Source: Verrucomicrobiota bacterium
GTDB taxonomy: Bacteria > Verrucomicrobiota > Verrucomicrobiia > Methylacidiphilales > UBA1321
Direction of reading: 5' to 3'
Length of the DNA stretch: 64,000 bases
NCBI GenBank assembly: GCA_013286145.1
Contig: JABDGH010000002.1
Coordinates: 46,728 to 110,727, forward strand
The notes under the pieces were generated by a model, which saw only the letters and a program-made list of their open reading frames with translations, was not told the DNA's origin and ran no database searches. The position numbers and the translations under genes were made by a program. Below are positions 34,907-43,827 of this stretch, one piece after another (the stretch's first letter is position 1; the number at the start of each line of letters is the position of its first letter).

Positions 34907-37126
34907 ATGCTTCGCATTGCCCGTGTTGTTCCCGAGGTTTCGCTGGATCGCGCTTTCGATTACGGCATTCCGGAAGAGATGGCCACGCAGGTGGCATTGG
35001 GCGCGAAGGTTCGCGTCTCGTTTAAATCGCGCGAGATTGTCGGTTACGTGGTGGAGTTCCCCACCGAGCCATTCAAGGGACGTCTTAAACCAATTCTGGA
35101 AGTGCTTGGGCCGGGTTCCTTTCTGCCCGCCATCCTGATCGAGTTGGCGCAATGGATGGCGCAGTACTACTGCGCGCCGTTGACGGTGGCTTTGATGAGC
35201 GTTTTACCCAAGGCGGTGCGGAAAGCCGATGCCGCATTCAAGCAGAAACTATGGGTCGAGCCATTGACGGCTGTGTTGCCGGAAGAAGTGGCGACCGTTT
35301 TGAAAAAAGCCCGTGCCCAGCGTGCGGCTTGGGAATATATCCAACAACATGGTCCCGGTTGGCTGGCGGAACTAAGCCAGGCGTCAGGATGCAGTCCGAT
35401 GGCCTGGCGTGGTTTGGCTGAGCGCAATCTTGTTTCCATCCAGTCTCGAACCCAGGATCGCGATCCCTTCCTCAACACGCCGGTCGTCGAATCTCTCCCG
35501 CACGAGATAAACGCCGAGCAAAAGACGGCGCTCGATATTGTTTATGAAGAGATGCGGGCGGAAAAGGCGCGCGTGGTGCTACTTCACGGCGTCACGGGTA
35601 GTGGCAAAACAGAGGTTTACCTGCAAGCCATCGCCCATGTGCTTTCCCTAGGTAAAAGTGCATTGGTGCTCGTGCCGGAAATCGCGCTGACGCCGCAGAC
35701 GGTGGAACGTTTTCGCGCCCGCTTTATTGGCCAGAAGATTGGCGTGGCTGTCTTGCACAGCCATCTTTCTTCCGGCGAGCGTCACGATCAATGGCAGCAT
35801 ATTCGGTCTGGCCATGCCCGAATTGTGATCGGCGCGCGTTCTGCTGTTTTTGCGCCCTTGAAGAATTTGGGCGTGATCGTTGTCGATGAGGAGCACGAGC
35901 ATTCCTACAAGCAGGAGGAATCTCCCCATTACCATGCGCGCGATGTCGCGGTGATGCGCGGTCACTTGGAGAAAGTGACTGTGATTCTCGGTTCGGCCAC
36001 GCCGTCGCTTGAATCGTACCATCACGCCCAGGAAGGGAAATATCGGTTCGCGGAAGTCAAACAGCGCGTCGAGGAGGGGCAGATGCCGACGACTCACATT
36101 CTCGACATCCGCACGGCAAATAAAAAAGGCGCTCCGCCAGTTCTGGTGGCGCCCAGGTTGATCGAGGCGATCCAGGCGCGACTCGATTGTCACGAGCAGG
36201 CGATTATTTTTCTCAATCGGCGCGGCTACGCTTCTTCGCTTCAATGTCCGCAATGCGGCTATGTGGAGATGTGCCCGAATTGCAGCGTGGCGCTGACGTT
36301 CCATCGCCGGGCGGAGAAGCTGCGTTGTCACCTCTGCGATTTTTCGAGCGGTGTGCCTCATGCGTGTCCCGAATGCGGATTTGCGCCCTACAAATATGGC
36401 GGCAGCGGCACGGAAAAAGTGGAGCAGGCGCTGGCCGAGGCTTTCCCCAAGGCGCGGCTAGCTCGGATGGATTCCGACAATATGCGCGGCAAGGATGCTT
36501 ATGCGCGAACGCTGGGCGAATTTGCGGAGGGCAAAATCGATTTGCTTGTCGGCACACAAATGATCGCCAAGGGACTTCATTTTCCGCGTGTCACCTGCGT
36601 AGGGGTCATCAATGCCGATCTCGCGCTGCAAATCCCCGATTTTCGCGCCAGCGAACGGGTGTTTCAATTGCTCATGCAGGTTTCGGGACGCAGCGGGCGG
36701 GGACGGGTGAGGGGCGAGGTTTTCGTCCAGACGCGCGTACCGTTTCATCCGGCGATCCAGTTTGCGCGTCATCACGATTACACTGGCTTTGCGGAGCAGG
36801 AGCTTGAATTTCGCCGCAGCCTTCACTATCCGCCCTACGAGAGATTTGTCCTCGTGACTGCGCGGGGTCGCAACGAAAAAAAGACGCTCTTCGTCATCGA
36901 ACAACTTGCGAAGGAGATGGAGCGGCTCGGTTTGCCTGAAACCGAGATCACGGGGCCGTCACCCGCGCCCATTGCGCGGATCGAGGAGCGGTACCGCTTT
37001 CAGATTTTTCTCCGTACGCGACGAATCATGCTCGTGACTCCGCGCTTGCGCCCACTTTTCATGGATCGCGCGTGGCCGGACGATATTCGCATCACCATTG
37101 ATGTCGATCCGGTCGATCTGCTTTGA
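34907..37126 (+). CDS. priA: primosomal protein N' (replication restart helicase)
   Basis: PriA recognises stalled forks and loads the primosome. The 739-residue protein has the 3'-end-binding domain at the N-terminus (VVPEVSLDRAFDYGIPEE), the Walker A motif VTGSGKTEVYLQ near residue 230, the DEEH box (VIVVDEEHEHSYKQ), LGSATPSLES (motif III), and a helicase C-lobe. The zinc-binding insert is clear: CPQCGYVEMCPNCSVALTFH ... CHLCDF ... CPECG. Domain order and length are normal. Confidence 0.97.
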   Translation: MLRIARVVPEVSLDRAFDYGIPEEMATQVALGAKVRVSFKSREIVGYVVEFPTEPFKGRLKPILEVLGPGSFLPAILIELAQWMAQYYCAPLTVALMSVLPKAVRKADAAFKQKLWVEPLTAVLPEEVATVLKKARAQRAAWEYIQQHGPGWLAELSQASGCSPMAWRGLAERNLVSIQSRTQDRDPFLNTPVVESLPHEINAEQKTALDIVYEEMRAEKARVVLLHGVTGSGKTEVYLQAIAHVLSLGKSALVLVPEIALTPQTVERFRARFIGQKIGVAVLHSHLSSGERHDQWQHIRSGHARIVIGARSAVFAPLKNLGVIVVDEEHEHSYKQEESPHYHARDVAVMRGHLEKVTVILGSATPSLESYHHAQEGKYRFAEVKQRVEEGQMPTTHILDIRTANKKGAPPVLVAPRLIEAIQARLDCHEQAIIFLNRRGYASSLQCPQCGYVEMCPNCSVALTFHRRAEKLRCHLCDFSSGVPHACPECGFAPYKYGGSGTEKVEQALAEAFPKARLARMDSDNMRGKDAYARTLGEFAEGKIDLLVGTQMIAKGLHFPRVTCVGVINADLALQIPDFRASERVFQLLMQVSGRSGRGRVRGEVFVQTRVPFHPAIQFARHHDYTGFAEQELEFRRSLHYPPYERFVLVTARGRNEKKTLFVIEQLAKEMERLGLPETEITGPSPAPIARIEERYRFQIFLRTRRIMLVTPRLRPLFMDRAWPDDIRITIDVDPVDLL

Positions 37127-37132
37127 ATGCGA

Positions 37133-37792
37133 TTATTTGGCGTCGGGCCACAAATCTTCGTTTGGTTCAACTCCCCAAAAAAACGCATGTCCCGTTTTGA
37201 TCCAATCAAATGTCTTCTGAAATTCCTTGTCCTGACCCTTATTCTTGAGTGCCTGCCAGCACGACTCGACTAGGTGGGGATCCATATAGCTTAAAATAAT
37301 AAATGTTTCCTGGCGGTATCGCATGGGGTGGGTCGGGTCTAGGGAGTAATCTTGAAGCGCCTCCCCGGAACCGGGCATTTCGAGCAGCGCACCGAACGCT
37401 GGCCAAACTTTTTTCCCCCGATCAGTTTCACGTCCATGCGCAGGATCCTTTAGCCCAGCTTCCATTTGCGAGGTCGGATAATCGAGATAAAGGATCAATT
37501 GCGGAAGGGCTGCCTTGATTTTATGCTCTCTTATGTAATCGAGAGCCTTTAATTGCCTCTGATAGAATTTTATTTCGGCATCATTATGAAAAAACGGGTA
37601 AACAACATGTTCGCGATGGTTCTCAGGCGCTATGAGGCGAAGCGCATCGGTTTCATCGACAGGGCTTGGAGTATTAACCGTTGGCGTATAGTCGCCCATG
37701 TCTCTACTAAAACCGTCATTTTCTCGAACCATAAAAGCGAAGCATCCAACAAGGATGAGAAGAATGATTCCGATGGATAAGAATATTTTCAT
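37133..37792 (-). CDS. hypothetical single-helix membrane or lipoprotein-like protein
   Basis: From ATG 37792 (MKIFLSIGIILLILVGCFAFMVRENDG), the protein is 219 residues with one N-terminal hydrophobic segment. VGC could be a lipobox (L-V-G-C). The track ORF is longer, but its first 66 residues have no domain-like sequence and overlap the divergent gene's promoter. The body (EIKFYQRQLKALDYIREHKIKAALPQLILYLDYP, and ETFIILSYMDPHLVESCW) is helical. I do not recognise it. It is divergent from the HExxH membrane protein gene. Confidence 0.65.
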   Translation of the reverse strand: MKIFLSIGIILLILVGCFAFMVRENDGFSRDMGDYTPTVNTPSPVDETDALRLIAPENHREHVVYPFFHNDAEIKFYQRQLKALDYIREHKIKAALPQLILYLDYPTSQMEAGLKDPAHGRETDRGKKVWPAFGALLEMPGSGEALQDYSLDPTHPMRYRQETFIILSYMDPHLVESCWQALKNKGQDKEFQKTFDWIKTGHAFFWGVEPNEDLWPDAK

Positions 37793-37879
37793 GCGATGAT
37801 CCCTCCCAATACCATAGAAGAGGCCGGATGACCCAATCTTTCTACTTTTGCGATCTTTGCTGTTGAGTAAGCTGGCCAC

Positions 37880-38590
37880 TTGTTTGTGAAATTTCTTAAG
37901 TTCCTCATCGCGCTGGCCTTGTTGCCATTGGTGGCGGGAGAAATCTGGACGTTGATCGACCTGGGGCGGGCGGCGGTTCCTGTGGGCCAATGGCGCGCGG
38001 CGTGGTTTGTCAGTTTCGGCGCAGGCTTCATAAGTTGGGTGCTTATTTTTATCTTTTTACCTCGAACGATGTGGCTTTATGTCCTCGGTCACGAATTTAC
38101 GCATGCCCTGGCGGCGATGATCTCAGGAGGAAAGGTGAGCGCCTTCAAGGTTACCTCAAAAGGCGGCCACATCATGACCGACCGGGTCAATTGGTGGATC
38201 GCTCTCTCACCCTACTTTGTTCCCATCTATGCGCTGATCTGGATCGGGCTTTGGTTGACCGTCGATTTTTATTATCCGCTCAGGGAGTGGCAGCCGATCC
38301 TCTATTTTGGCTTGGGACTTTTTTGGTCTTTTCACCTCACTTTTACGTTCAGCATGATGCACCTCCGCCAGACCGATCTTTCGGGTGAGGGCTATATTTT
38401 TTCAGGGGTCATTATTTTGCTGATGAATCTGTTGGCGGTGCTGGTTCTGCTGAGTGTTCTGGCCCACGATATGTCGCTGGCCGGTAACATTTTTTTGCAT
38501 CACACCGGGCAATGTTATAGCTGGACGGGAAATGAAATCATGCGGGGCGCAGCCTGGGGTCAAAACGCATGGCGGACGCATCATATTTAA
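37880..38590 (+). CDS. putative M50-like membrane metalloprotease (HEFTH motif)
   Basis: The 236-residue protein has about six membrane helices. GHEFTHALAAMISGGKVSAF gives HExxH (His71, Glu72, His75) in the sequence context of site-2-protease-like M50 families. MTDRVNWWIALSPYFVPIYALI then resembles the N-x-xLSP...P region that holds the third ligand in related proteins, though the classical DG motif is not evident. Start is TTG 37880 or GTG 37886, so the 5' end is uncertain. It might cut a membrane-bound regulator, or be a degenerate relative. The gene lies divergently from a small lipoprotein-like gene. Confidence 0.6.
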   Translation: MFVKFLKFLIALALLPLVAGEIWTLIDLGRAAVPVGQWRAAWFVSFGAGFISWVLIFIFLPRTMWLYVLGHEFTHALAAMISGGKVSAFKVTSKGGHIMTDRVNWWIALSPYFVPIYALIWIGLWLTVDFYYPLREWQPILYFGLGLFWSFHLTFTFSMMHLRQTDLSGEGYIFSGVIILLMNLLAVLVLLSVLAHDMSLAGNIFLHHTGQCYSWTGNEIMRGAAWGQNAWRTHHI

Positions 38591-38784
38591 GGGGGCGGCT
38601 TATTTGGACTGGTTGGCCTATAATTTTAGGTAGAATAGGTAGAAGAAGATTTCTAAGGCTAACTACTCCGGCTCTAATCGTGACACACTTGTCCCATGAT
38701 TAGAGCGTCCAGTCCTGATAACCCAACAACAGCGATTCTTTCTTTTTTCCGGACATCTTCTAAACCTTTATTCTTACCTTTGTC

Positions 38785-40539
38785 ATGAATACACCCCGCC
38801 AGGAAATCGAAGCCCGCGTCGCGCAGGGCGTGAGCAAATTATTTTCGCCCGTGCCGCCCGCGCCCTACGTGCGTCCATGTCCCGATTCGCGTCATGGCGA
38901 TTTTCAAACCAATGTTGCGCTGATCCAGGGAAAAGAGTCGAAGGCTAATCCGCGTGATCTTGCGGCGCAACTGGCCGAGGTACTGGAATTGGATGGAGTG
39001 GCGGAAAAACCGGAGATTGCCGGACCGGGCTTTCTTAATTTCCGGCTGACACCCGAATACCTGGCGCGGCAGGTGACGCAACGTTGGGGCGATGCCCGGC
39101 TTGGTGTGCCGACGGTGGCGCAACCGGAGACGGTGGTGGTCGATTACAGCAGTCCCAACATCGCGAAGGAGATGCATGTGGGTCATTTGCGGAGCACGGT
39201 GCTGGGTGACTCGCTCGCGCGGCTCTATTGTTTTCTGGGACATCATGTCATCGCCGATAATCATCTTGGCGACTGGGGCACTGGGTTTGGCATGATCCTG
39301 TTCGGCTACAAGCGCGAGGGCGATCCCGAGAAGCTGAAGCGCGATCCGTTTGCGCATCTCGAGGCGATCTACCAGAAAGTTCAGCGGGAGGCGAAGACCG
39401 ATGAGACCGTGAGGGAAGCGGCGCGGAGCGAATTGGTTTTGCTTCAGCAAGGCGATGCGAAAAATCGCAAGCTGTGGGAGGAATTTCTCAAGTATTCGCT
39501 GGCCGCGCTCGACGTGATTTACCAGCGACTTGGGGTGCAATTCGATTATACCCTGGGAGAAAGTTCCTATAACGATGCGTTGCCGGGCGTGGTGGCGGAT
39601 CTGCTTGAGCGGGGCATTGCGCGTGAGAGCGAGGGGGCGATTGCGATTTTTTCCGACGGCACGCTTCCCCCCAAGGATGATCCGTTTCTCGTCTCCGAGA
39701 AGGAAGGTTATCGCGATAATCCGTTGCTCGTTCGCAAATCGGATGGCGGTTACAATTACGCGACCACCGACCTGGCGACGATCCGTTATCGCCACGAAAA
39801 ATTCCATGCGCAGCGCGTGCTCTATGTTGTCGGTGGGCCGCAGCAGATGCATTTCCGGCAGCTTTTCTCGGCGGCGCGTCGTTGGGGTTACAATGACGTC
39901 AAGCTGGAGCATGTCTGGTTCGGCACGATTCTCGGTGCGGACAAGAAGCCATTTCGGTCGCGTGAAGGTGAGACCGTGAAATTCAGGGCGCTCCTGGATG
40001 AGGCGGAGGATCGCGCGGGGAAAATCATCTCGGAAAAGCGGCCTGAATTATCGGACAACGAACGGGCCACACTGGCTCGGGTTGTCGGCCTGGGCGCTTT
40101 GAAGTATGCCGACCTGGCCCAGAATCGAAACATCGACTACGTCTTCAGCTGGGAGAAGTTGCTGGCCTTTGATGGCAATACCGCGCCCTATCTGCAAAAC
40201 GCTTACGTACGCATCCGGGCCATCTTTCGGAAAGCCGGGCTGGAAAAAATCCCGGAAGCGTCCGTGCAATTGACGGAGCCAGCCGAGTTGGCCTTGAGTC
40301 GCAAGTTGCTCGATTTTGCCGATTCCGTGTTGATGGCTGCCGAGGAATATCGGCCTCATTACCTGTGTCTCTATCTTTTTGAGTTAGCGACGCTCTTCCA
40401 CAAGTTTTACGAGGCGTGTCCCGTGATTCAAGCCGAGGAAGCGACACGAAATTCGCGGTTGATTCTTTGTGACCTGACTGCGCGCACCTTGAGGCAGGGT
40501 CTGAATCTTCTCGGGATAGATGTTGTGGAGCAAATGTAA
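38785..40539 (+). CDS. argS: arginyl-tRNA synthetase
   Basis: This class I synthetase charges tRNA-Arg. The 584-residue protein has the N-terminal Add1 domain, SSPNIAKEMHVGHLRSTVLGDSLARL carrying the HIGH-type motif HVGH near residue 131, then NYATTDLATIRYRHEKF, VGGPQQMHFRQLF and the C-terminal anticodon-binding domain. The KMSKS loop is replaced by a form like KPFRSREGETVKF, as in many ArgS proteins. The first 194 bases upstream show no gene or repeat. Confidence 0.97.
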   Translation: MNTPRQEIEARVAQGVSKLFSPVPPAPYVRPCPDSRHGDFQTNVALIQGKESKANPRDLAAQLAEVLELDGVAEKPEIAGPGFLNFRLTPEYLARQVTQRWGDARLGVPTVAQPETVVVDYSSPNIAKEMHVGHLRSTVLGDSLARLYCFLGHHVIADNHLGDWGTGFGMILFGYKREGDPEKLKRDPFAHLEAIYQKVQREAKTDETVREAARSELVLLQQGDAKNRKLWEEFLKYSLAALDVIYQRLGVQFDYTLGESSYNDALPGVVADLLERGIARESEGAIAIFSDGTLPPKDDPFLVSEKEGYRDNPLLVRKSDGGYNYATTDLATIRYRHEKFHAQRVLYVVGGPQQMHFRQLFSAARRWGYNDVKLEHVWFGTILGADKKPFRSREGETVKFRALLDEAEDRAGKIISEKRPELSDNERATLARVVGLGALKYADLAQNRNIDYVFSWEKLLAFDGNTAPYLQNAYVRIRAIFRKAGLEKIPEASVQLTEPAELALSRKLLDFADSVLMAAEEYRPHYLCLYLFELATLFHKFYEACPVIQAEEATRNSRLILCDLTARTLRQGLNLLGIDVVEQM

Positions 40540-40616
40540 CCCATTAGAATTTCGCGATATGAACTTACGCAAGTGGTTAGACCGTTTTTCGTTTATATTG
40601 GTGCAAAAGAACTCCT

Positions 40617-40743
40617 GTCATTCCGACCGAAGCCGAGTCACAAGATTGGGTTTAAAGAAAATCCTTCCCGAGGCGAAGTGGAGGAATCGGTCCGAAAAAG
40701 TTATGGGAACGGGTACCGATTCCTCGACTTCGCTCGGAATGAC
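40617..40743. repeat. 127-bp inverted-repeat element (GTCATTCCGA family)
   Basis: The left end GTCATTCCGACCGAAGCCGAG and the right end CTCGACTTCGCTCGGAATGAC are imperfect inverted copies. The inside holds further partial copies of the same motif (GGCGAAGTGGAGGAATCGG and ACCGATTCCTCGACTTC). It resembles a MITE or REP-like element, related to the GTCATCCCGAGC family in its consensus. The start codon I chose for modA (40739) lies in its right end. Confidence 0.8.
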
Positions 40744-41545
40744 GAAATGCTCATATCGTATTGCTTGCGGGATTTCTTTATTCATGTCGGCTATATTGGG
40801 AATCATGCCGCTGCACGCCCAGGAGCAACCGCAGGTTCAAGTTTTTGCCGCCGCCAGCCTGGCAGATGTAATGAAGGAGATCGGGGCGAGCTACAAACCC
40901 GCCAAGCTCAATTTCAACCTGGCCGCGAGCAGCATCCTCGCCCGGCAGATCGAAGAGGGCGCGCCGGCAGACGTTTTTATTTCCGCGGACGAGGCGAAGA
41001 TGGACGGATTGGAGAAGAAAGGACATCTCGTTTCCGGTACTCGGCACGATTTGCTCGGCAATACACTGGTCGTCGTCGCGGCTTTGGAGGAGAAGGGGAC
41101 TTTGGCGAGCATTCAGGATTTGATGAAAAAGAAGGGGGCGAAGATCGCCATCGGCCAGCCGGATACCGTGCCTGCCGGAATTTACGCCAAGGAGTATCTG
41201 ACCAAGATGAAACTTTGGGACGCATTGAAGGATCAGCTTGTGCCAACCGAAAATGTGCGCGCGGCGTTATCGGCAGTTGAAGCGGGCAACGCGCAGTATG
41301 GCATCGTCTATAAGACCGATGCGCTGATTTCCAAGAAGGTGCATGTCGTCCTGGAAGTACCCGCAAGCGAAGGGCCGAAGATCGTTTATCCGGTGGCACT
41401 GATTCAACTAACCATGATCAGTAAACTCCCCAACCTCCCAAACCCGGCAGTCGTACAGGCTTTTGAGGCGTATCTTTTCAGTCCGCCCGCGCAGGCTATT
41501 TTCCAGAAGTATGGTTTTCTGGTGCTACCGGTGCCGGGGAAATAA
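40739..41545 (+). CDS. modA: molybdate ABC transporter substrate-binding protein
   Basis: ModA captures molybdate (or tungstate) in the periplasm and hands it to ModBC. From ATG 40739 there is a signal peptide (MTKCSYRIACGISLFMSAILGIMPLHAQ); ATG 40784 is the alternative. The mature protein shows VQVFAAASLADVMKEIGASY, NLAASSILARQIEEGAPADVFISADE, LVVVAAL and GYVYKTDAL-like IVYKTDA, the standard order. The track start at 40520 runs through a repeat element and is wrong. No modB or modC follows, so the partner genes must lie elsewhere, or the protein is an orphan. A molybdenum enzyme cluster lies at 9-15 kb. Confidence 0.92.
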   Translation: MTKCSYRIACGISLFMSAILGIMPLHAQEQPQVQVFAAASLADVMKEIGASYKPAKLNFNLAASSILARQIEEGAPADVFISADEAKMDGLEKKGHLVSGTRHDLLGNTLVVVAALEEKGTLASIQDLMKKKGAKIAIGQPDTVPAGIYAKEYLTKMKLWDALKDQLVPTENVRAALSAVEAGNAQYGIVYKTDALISKKVHVVLEVPASEGPKIVYPVALIQLTMISKLPNLPNPAVVQAFEAYLFSPPAQAIFQKYGFLVLPVPGK

Positions 41546-41551
41546 CGGATT

Positions 41552-41693
41552 GTCATCCCGAGCTTGTCGAGGGATCAGACACGTAAACGATAATCGATAC
41601 GTTGAACTACTTGGGTTTTGTTAACTTTCCGTGATTCTCCAGTCTTTGGAGTACATGGAAGCGCGTCTGATCCCTCGACAAGCTCGGGATGAC
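41552..41693. repeat. 142-bp inverted-repeat element (GTCATCCCGAGC family)
   Basis: The ends GTCATCCCGAGCTTGTCGAG (41552 on) and CTCGACAAGCTCGGGATGAC (ending 41693) are perfect inverted copies, extending through GGGATCAGAC. Overall length equals the element at 15232-15371 to within 2 bases while the interior differs, which is what a family of small mobile cassettes would show. Confidence 0.9.
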
Positions 41694-41774
41694 AGGGGTG
41701 AGTGACCCACTTGCTGGCTCGCCTTCGCTCGGGATGACGGCTTGATGAAAGAGAAGCGTTGGGGCTGCCTCCTG

Positions 41775-41818
41775 TGGCCTCGCTTTTGCGAGGCCACCCG
41801 GACAACGAGTTGTCCGGG
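41775..41818. terminator. two adjacent perfect hairpins downstream of modA and gpx
   Basis: TGGCCTCGC-TTTT-GCGAGGCCA (9-bp stem) is followed at once by CCCGGACAAC-GA-GTTGTCCGGG (10-bp stem). They lie between two convergent genes, so they could terminate both transcripts. Neither is followed by a clear T-run, and they may instead be part of a repeat. Confidence 0.6.
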
Positions 41819-42085
41819 CCACCCCCAAGGTGTAGCGTGGTCTTATGAGTGCGCGCTTTGTGAGCTAGCGACAAGCGGGAATTCCTTGGGGCACTTCAAA
41901 ATCTTGTGGCGCTACTTTCATCTTTCGCTTAACCCGGCCAGGTCCTTCGACTGCGCCTCGGGTCAACTGTAAGCTCGACTCACACTTTTGGCCTCGGCTC
42001 CGCTCAGGATGACAGCATGTTTTATGTAGCTGCTGCCGTCAGTAGAACCGCTTTACGGCTCACCTCCGCTCGGGATGACAAACTG

Positions 42086-42634
42086 CTAACCCTTTAGTGC
42101 GGCGTCGATGGCGGCGCGCAGGTCTTTATTGGCGGGTTCCACCGTGCTGGGGAATTCACCGATGACCTTGCCTGTTTTATCGACGAGATATTTGTGAAAA
42201 TTCCACAGGGGGGTGCCGTGACCCGTGGTGAGAAATTGATAGACGGGTGATTGTCCGCTGCCCTTCGTTTTCACTTTCTCGAACATGGGGAAGGTGACGT
42301 TGTATTTGGATGAGCAGAACGTGGCGATTTCCTGCGGAGAGCCGGGTTCCTGGCCACCGAAATCATTGGAGGGAAACCCGAGGATGACGAAGCCCTTGTC
42401 TTTGTATTCGAGGTAGAGTTTTTCCAGTCCGGCGTATTGTGGAGTGTATCCGCACTTCGATGCCGTGTTGACGACGAGCACGACGGTACCCTTGTATTGG
42501 GCGAGGTCGGCTGGCTTCCCATCGAGCGAATTGACCTTGAGATCGTAGAGGGAAGCGGCGGGTTCGGCGGAGAGGTTCATGGAAGTTAAAGCGAGTGAGA
42601 TTGCGAGAGCCAAAGTAATGGTAAAGGAGCGCAT
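42086..42634 (-). CDS. secreted glutathione peroxidase family protein (Cys type)
   Basis: From ATG 42634 there is a signal peptide (MRSFTITLALAISLALTSMNLSA), so the enzyme acts outside the cytoplasm, unusual for BtuE-type proteins. GPx motifs are VVLVVNTASKCGYTPQYAGLEKLY with Cys61 in the active-site place (where animals have selenocysteine), ILGFPSNDFGGQEPGS and PLWNFHKYLVDKTGKVIG, giving the Gln and Trp partners. It probably reduces peroxides with thioredoxin-type donors. The longer track start has an unsuited N-terminus. Confidence 0.93.
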   Translation of the reverse strand: MRSFTITLALAISLALTSMNLSAEPAASLYDLKVNSLDGKPADLAQYKGTVVLVVNTASKCGYTPQYAGLEKLYLEYKDKGFVILGFPSNDFGGQEPGSPQEIATFCSSKYNVTFPMFEKVKTKGSGQSPVYQFLTTGHGTPLWNFHKYLVDKTGKVIGEFPSTVEPANKDLRAAIDAALKG

Positions 42635-42711
42635 TCTGGAATAATAACACAATTGGCGGCGTGGGCAAAGATGGCATTTTCTTCCATTCACAGATGGGTT
42701 AACCTACCGGA

Positions 42712-43248
42712 ATGAAAATCGTCGATTTACGGCCGGGCTTGCAGGTGTTGCATCCACAATATGGTTTGGGTGATGTAAAACTTCTGACGGAGAAAACGGC
42801 TGAGATACTTTTTAACGAGGGACGTAAGACGTTGACCGAGGAATTGGTTGCGGAACTAAAGCCAGCGGAGCCGCGCGCGAAGCTGGAGGGCTTGGAGAAG
42901 CCGTTGCATGATTTAATCGCCGAGGTGGTGGAGGTGACCACGGAGAAATTAAATCTAAAAGTGGACATGGACGAGCTTGCGCCGCAGTTGGCGCCGCGTT
43001 GGGTGGGCGGGAAGATGGTGATTCACCCGAATGATGTGACGTTGACGACGAAGGAGATCGAACTCGATGTTTTCTTTCACAAGATCGTGATGGTGCGCGA
43101 TAACCTGCGTGTGCTGGAACAGAAGATTAACGCGCATCCGAAGCTGAATGATGCCGAGCGGGTCGAGTTGCAGTACTACATTACGAAGTCGTACGGGTCG
43201 CTGACGACGTTCAATCTGCTTTTCAAGGAGAAGGAGCAGAATTTTTGA
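42712..43248 (+). CDS. hypothetical protein with CarD/DUF3553-like N-terminal part
   Basis: The 178-residue soluble protein opens MKIVDLRPGLQVLHPQYGLGDVKLLTEKTAEILFNEGRKTL, which looks like the small beta-barrel (G..V.HP.YG.G.V) found in CarD, TRCF and the C-terminus of UvrD/PcrA. The rest is helical (DVFFHKIVMVRDNLRVLEQKINAH). Such a module can bind RNA polymerase or nucleic acid, which is only a suggestion here. The last codons and the stop (CAGAATTTTTGA) lie within the AT-rich intergenic repeat that follows, so the C-terminus may be repeat-derived. Confidence 0.7.
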   Translation: MKIVDLRPGLQVLHPQYGLGDVKLLTEKTAEILFNEGRKTLTEELVAELKPAEPRAKLEGLEKPLHDLIAEVVEVTTEKLNLKVDMDELAPQLAPRWVGGKMVIHPNDVTLTTKEIELDVFFHKIVMVRDNLRVLEQKINAHPKLNDAERVELQYYITKSYGSLTTFNLLFKEKEQNF

Positions 43249-43322
43249 CGGAATTACGGAATTGCCAAATTAAACTAAATTTACGGAATTTTTTTTTGGG
43301 ATTAAGATAATTAACGAGATTT
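43242..43322 (+). repeat. AT-rich polar repeat, copy A
   Basis: Reads TTTTTGACGGAATTACGG, then CCAAATTAAACTAAATTTACGG, a T-run, and GGGATTAAGATAATTAACG. It is the first copy in the window; none is seen to its left. It supplies the stop of the preceding gene. Confidence 0.85.
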
Positions 43323-43337
43323 GGGGATGAGCAGAGA

Positions 43338-43727
43338 TTACCGTTTTTGTTTAAAACACACGTACAAAAAACCCCCAACAAGAATTGGAAATGAAATCAG
43401 TGGTATGACCGAGCAAAGAATGGGAGGAGTATTTGGAGTTATCGGTAGCCAGTAGGAAGCGAAGGCATTTACTGCAACTGCAATTAGAACCATCATCGAA
43501 AAAAAATGTTTTCTCCGATCTAATCCCGGAGAAGGAGCGACGGTCTTTTCTTTTTCTTTTTTGAGTTTTTTTCCGAGGCGAAGACCAAAAGATATCAAGT
43601 AGATCGCCGCAAAAAGAAGAAGCAAATTGTAGGGTTCCGGAATGCCCAAGGGATGCGCAAAAATGGCAGATAGAAGGAGAAGCAATCCGGAGGTCGATGC
43701 CAATAGAATCTTGGTTTGCGTGGTCAC
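43338..43727 (-). CDS. hypothetical small membrane protein
   Basis: The 129-residue protein starts with GTG 43727 and has about four membrane segments: ILLASTSGLLLLLSAIFAHP, YNLLLLFAAIYLISFGL, FFSMMVLIAVAVNAFASYW and VIPLISFPILVGGFLYVC. A Lys-rich cytoplasmic loop (KLKKEKEKT) lies between the second and third. No family is recognised. It is convergent with the gene at 42712 across copy A of the repeat. Confidence 0.65.
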   Translation of the reverse strand: MTTQTKILLASTSGLLLLLSAIFAHPLGIPEPYNLLLLFAAIYLISFGLRLGKKLKKEKEKTVAPSPGLDRRKHFFSMMVLIAVAVNAFASYWLPITPNTPPILCSVIPLISFPILVGGFLYVCFKQKR

Positions 43728-43827
43728 GATGCAATTACTGCGCTAAACTGATCCTTCGTCAACTCTTCGACTTCCCTCTCAGCAAGTTCGAGGTCGCTCA
43801 GGATGACGGAATTGGGGGTTTAGGGGC

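Larger units (their letters stand above)
41546..42085. other. gene-free stretch filled with repeat elements
   Basis: This gap between modA and the convergent glutathione peroxidase gene holds one complete 142-bp inverted-repeat element (41552-41693), two strong hairpins (41775-41818) and several partial CTCGGGATGAC-type motifs (for example near 41733, 42007 and 42073). I see no credible ORF. The track frames here are translations of the repeats. Confidence 0.8.
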
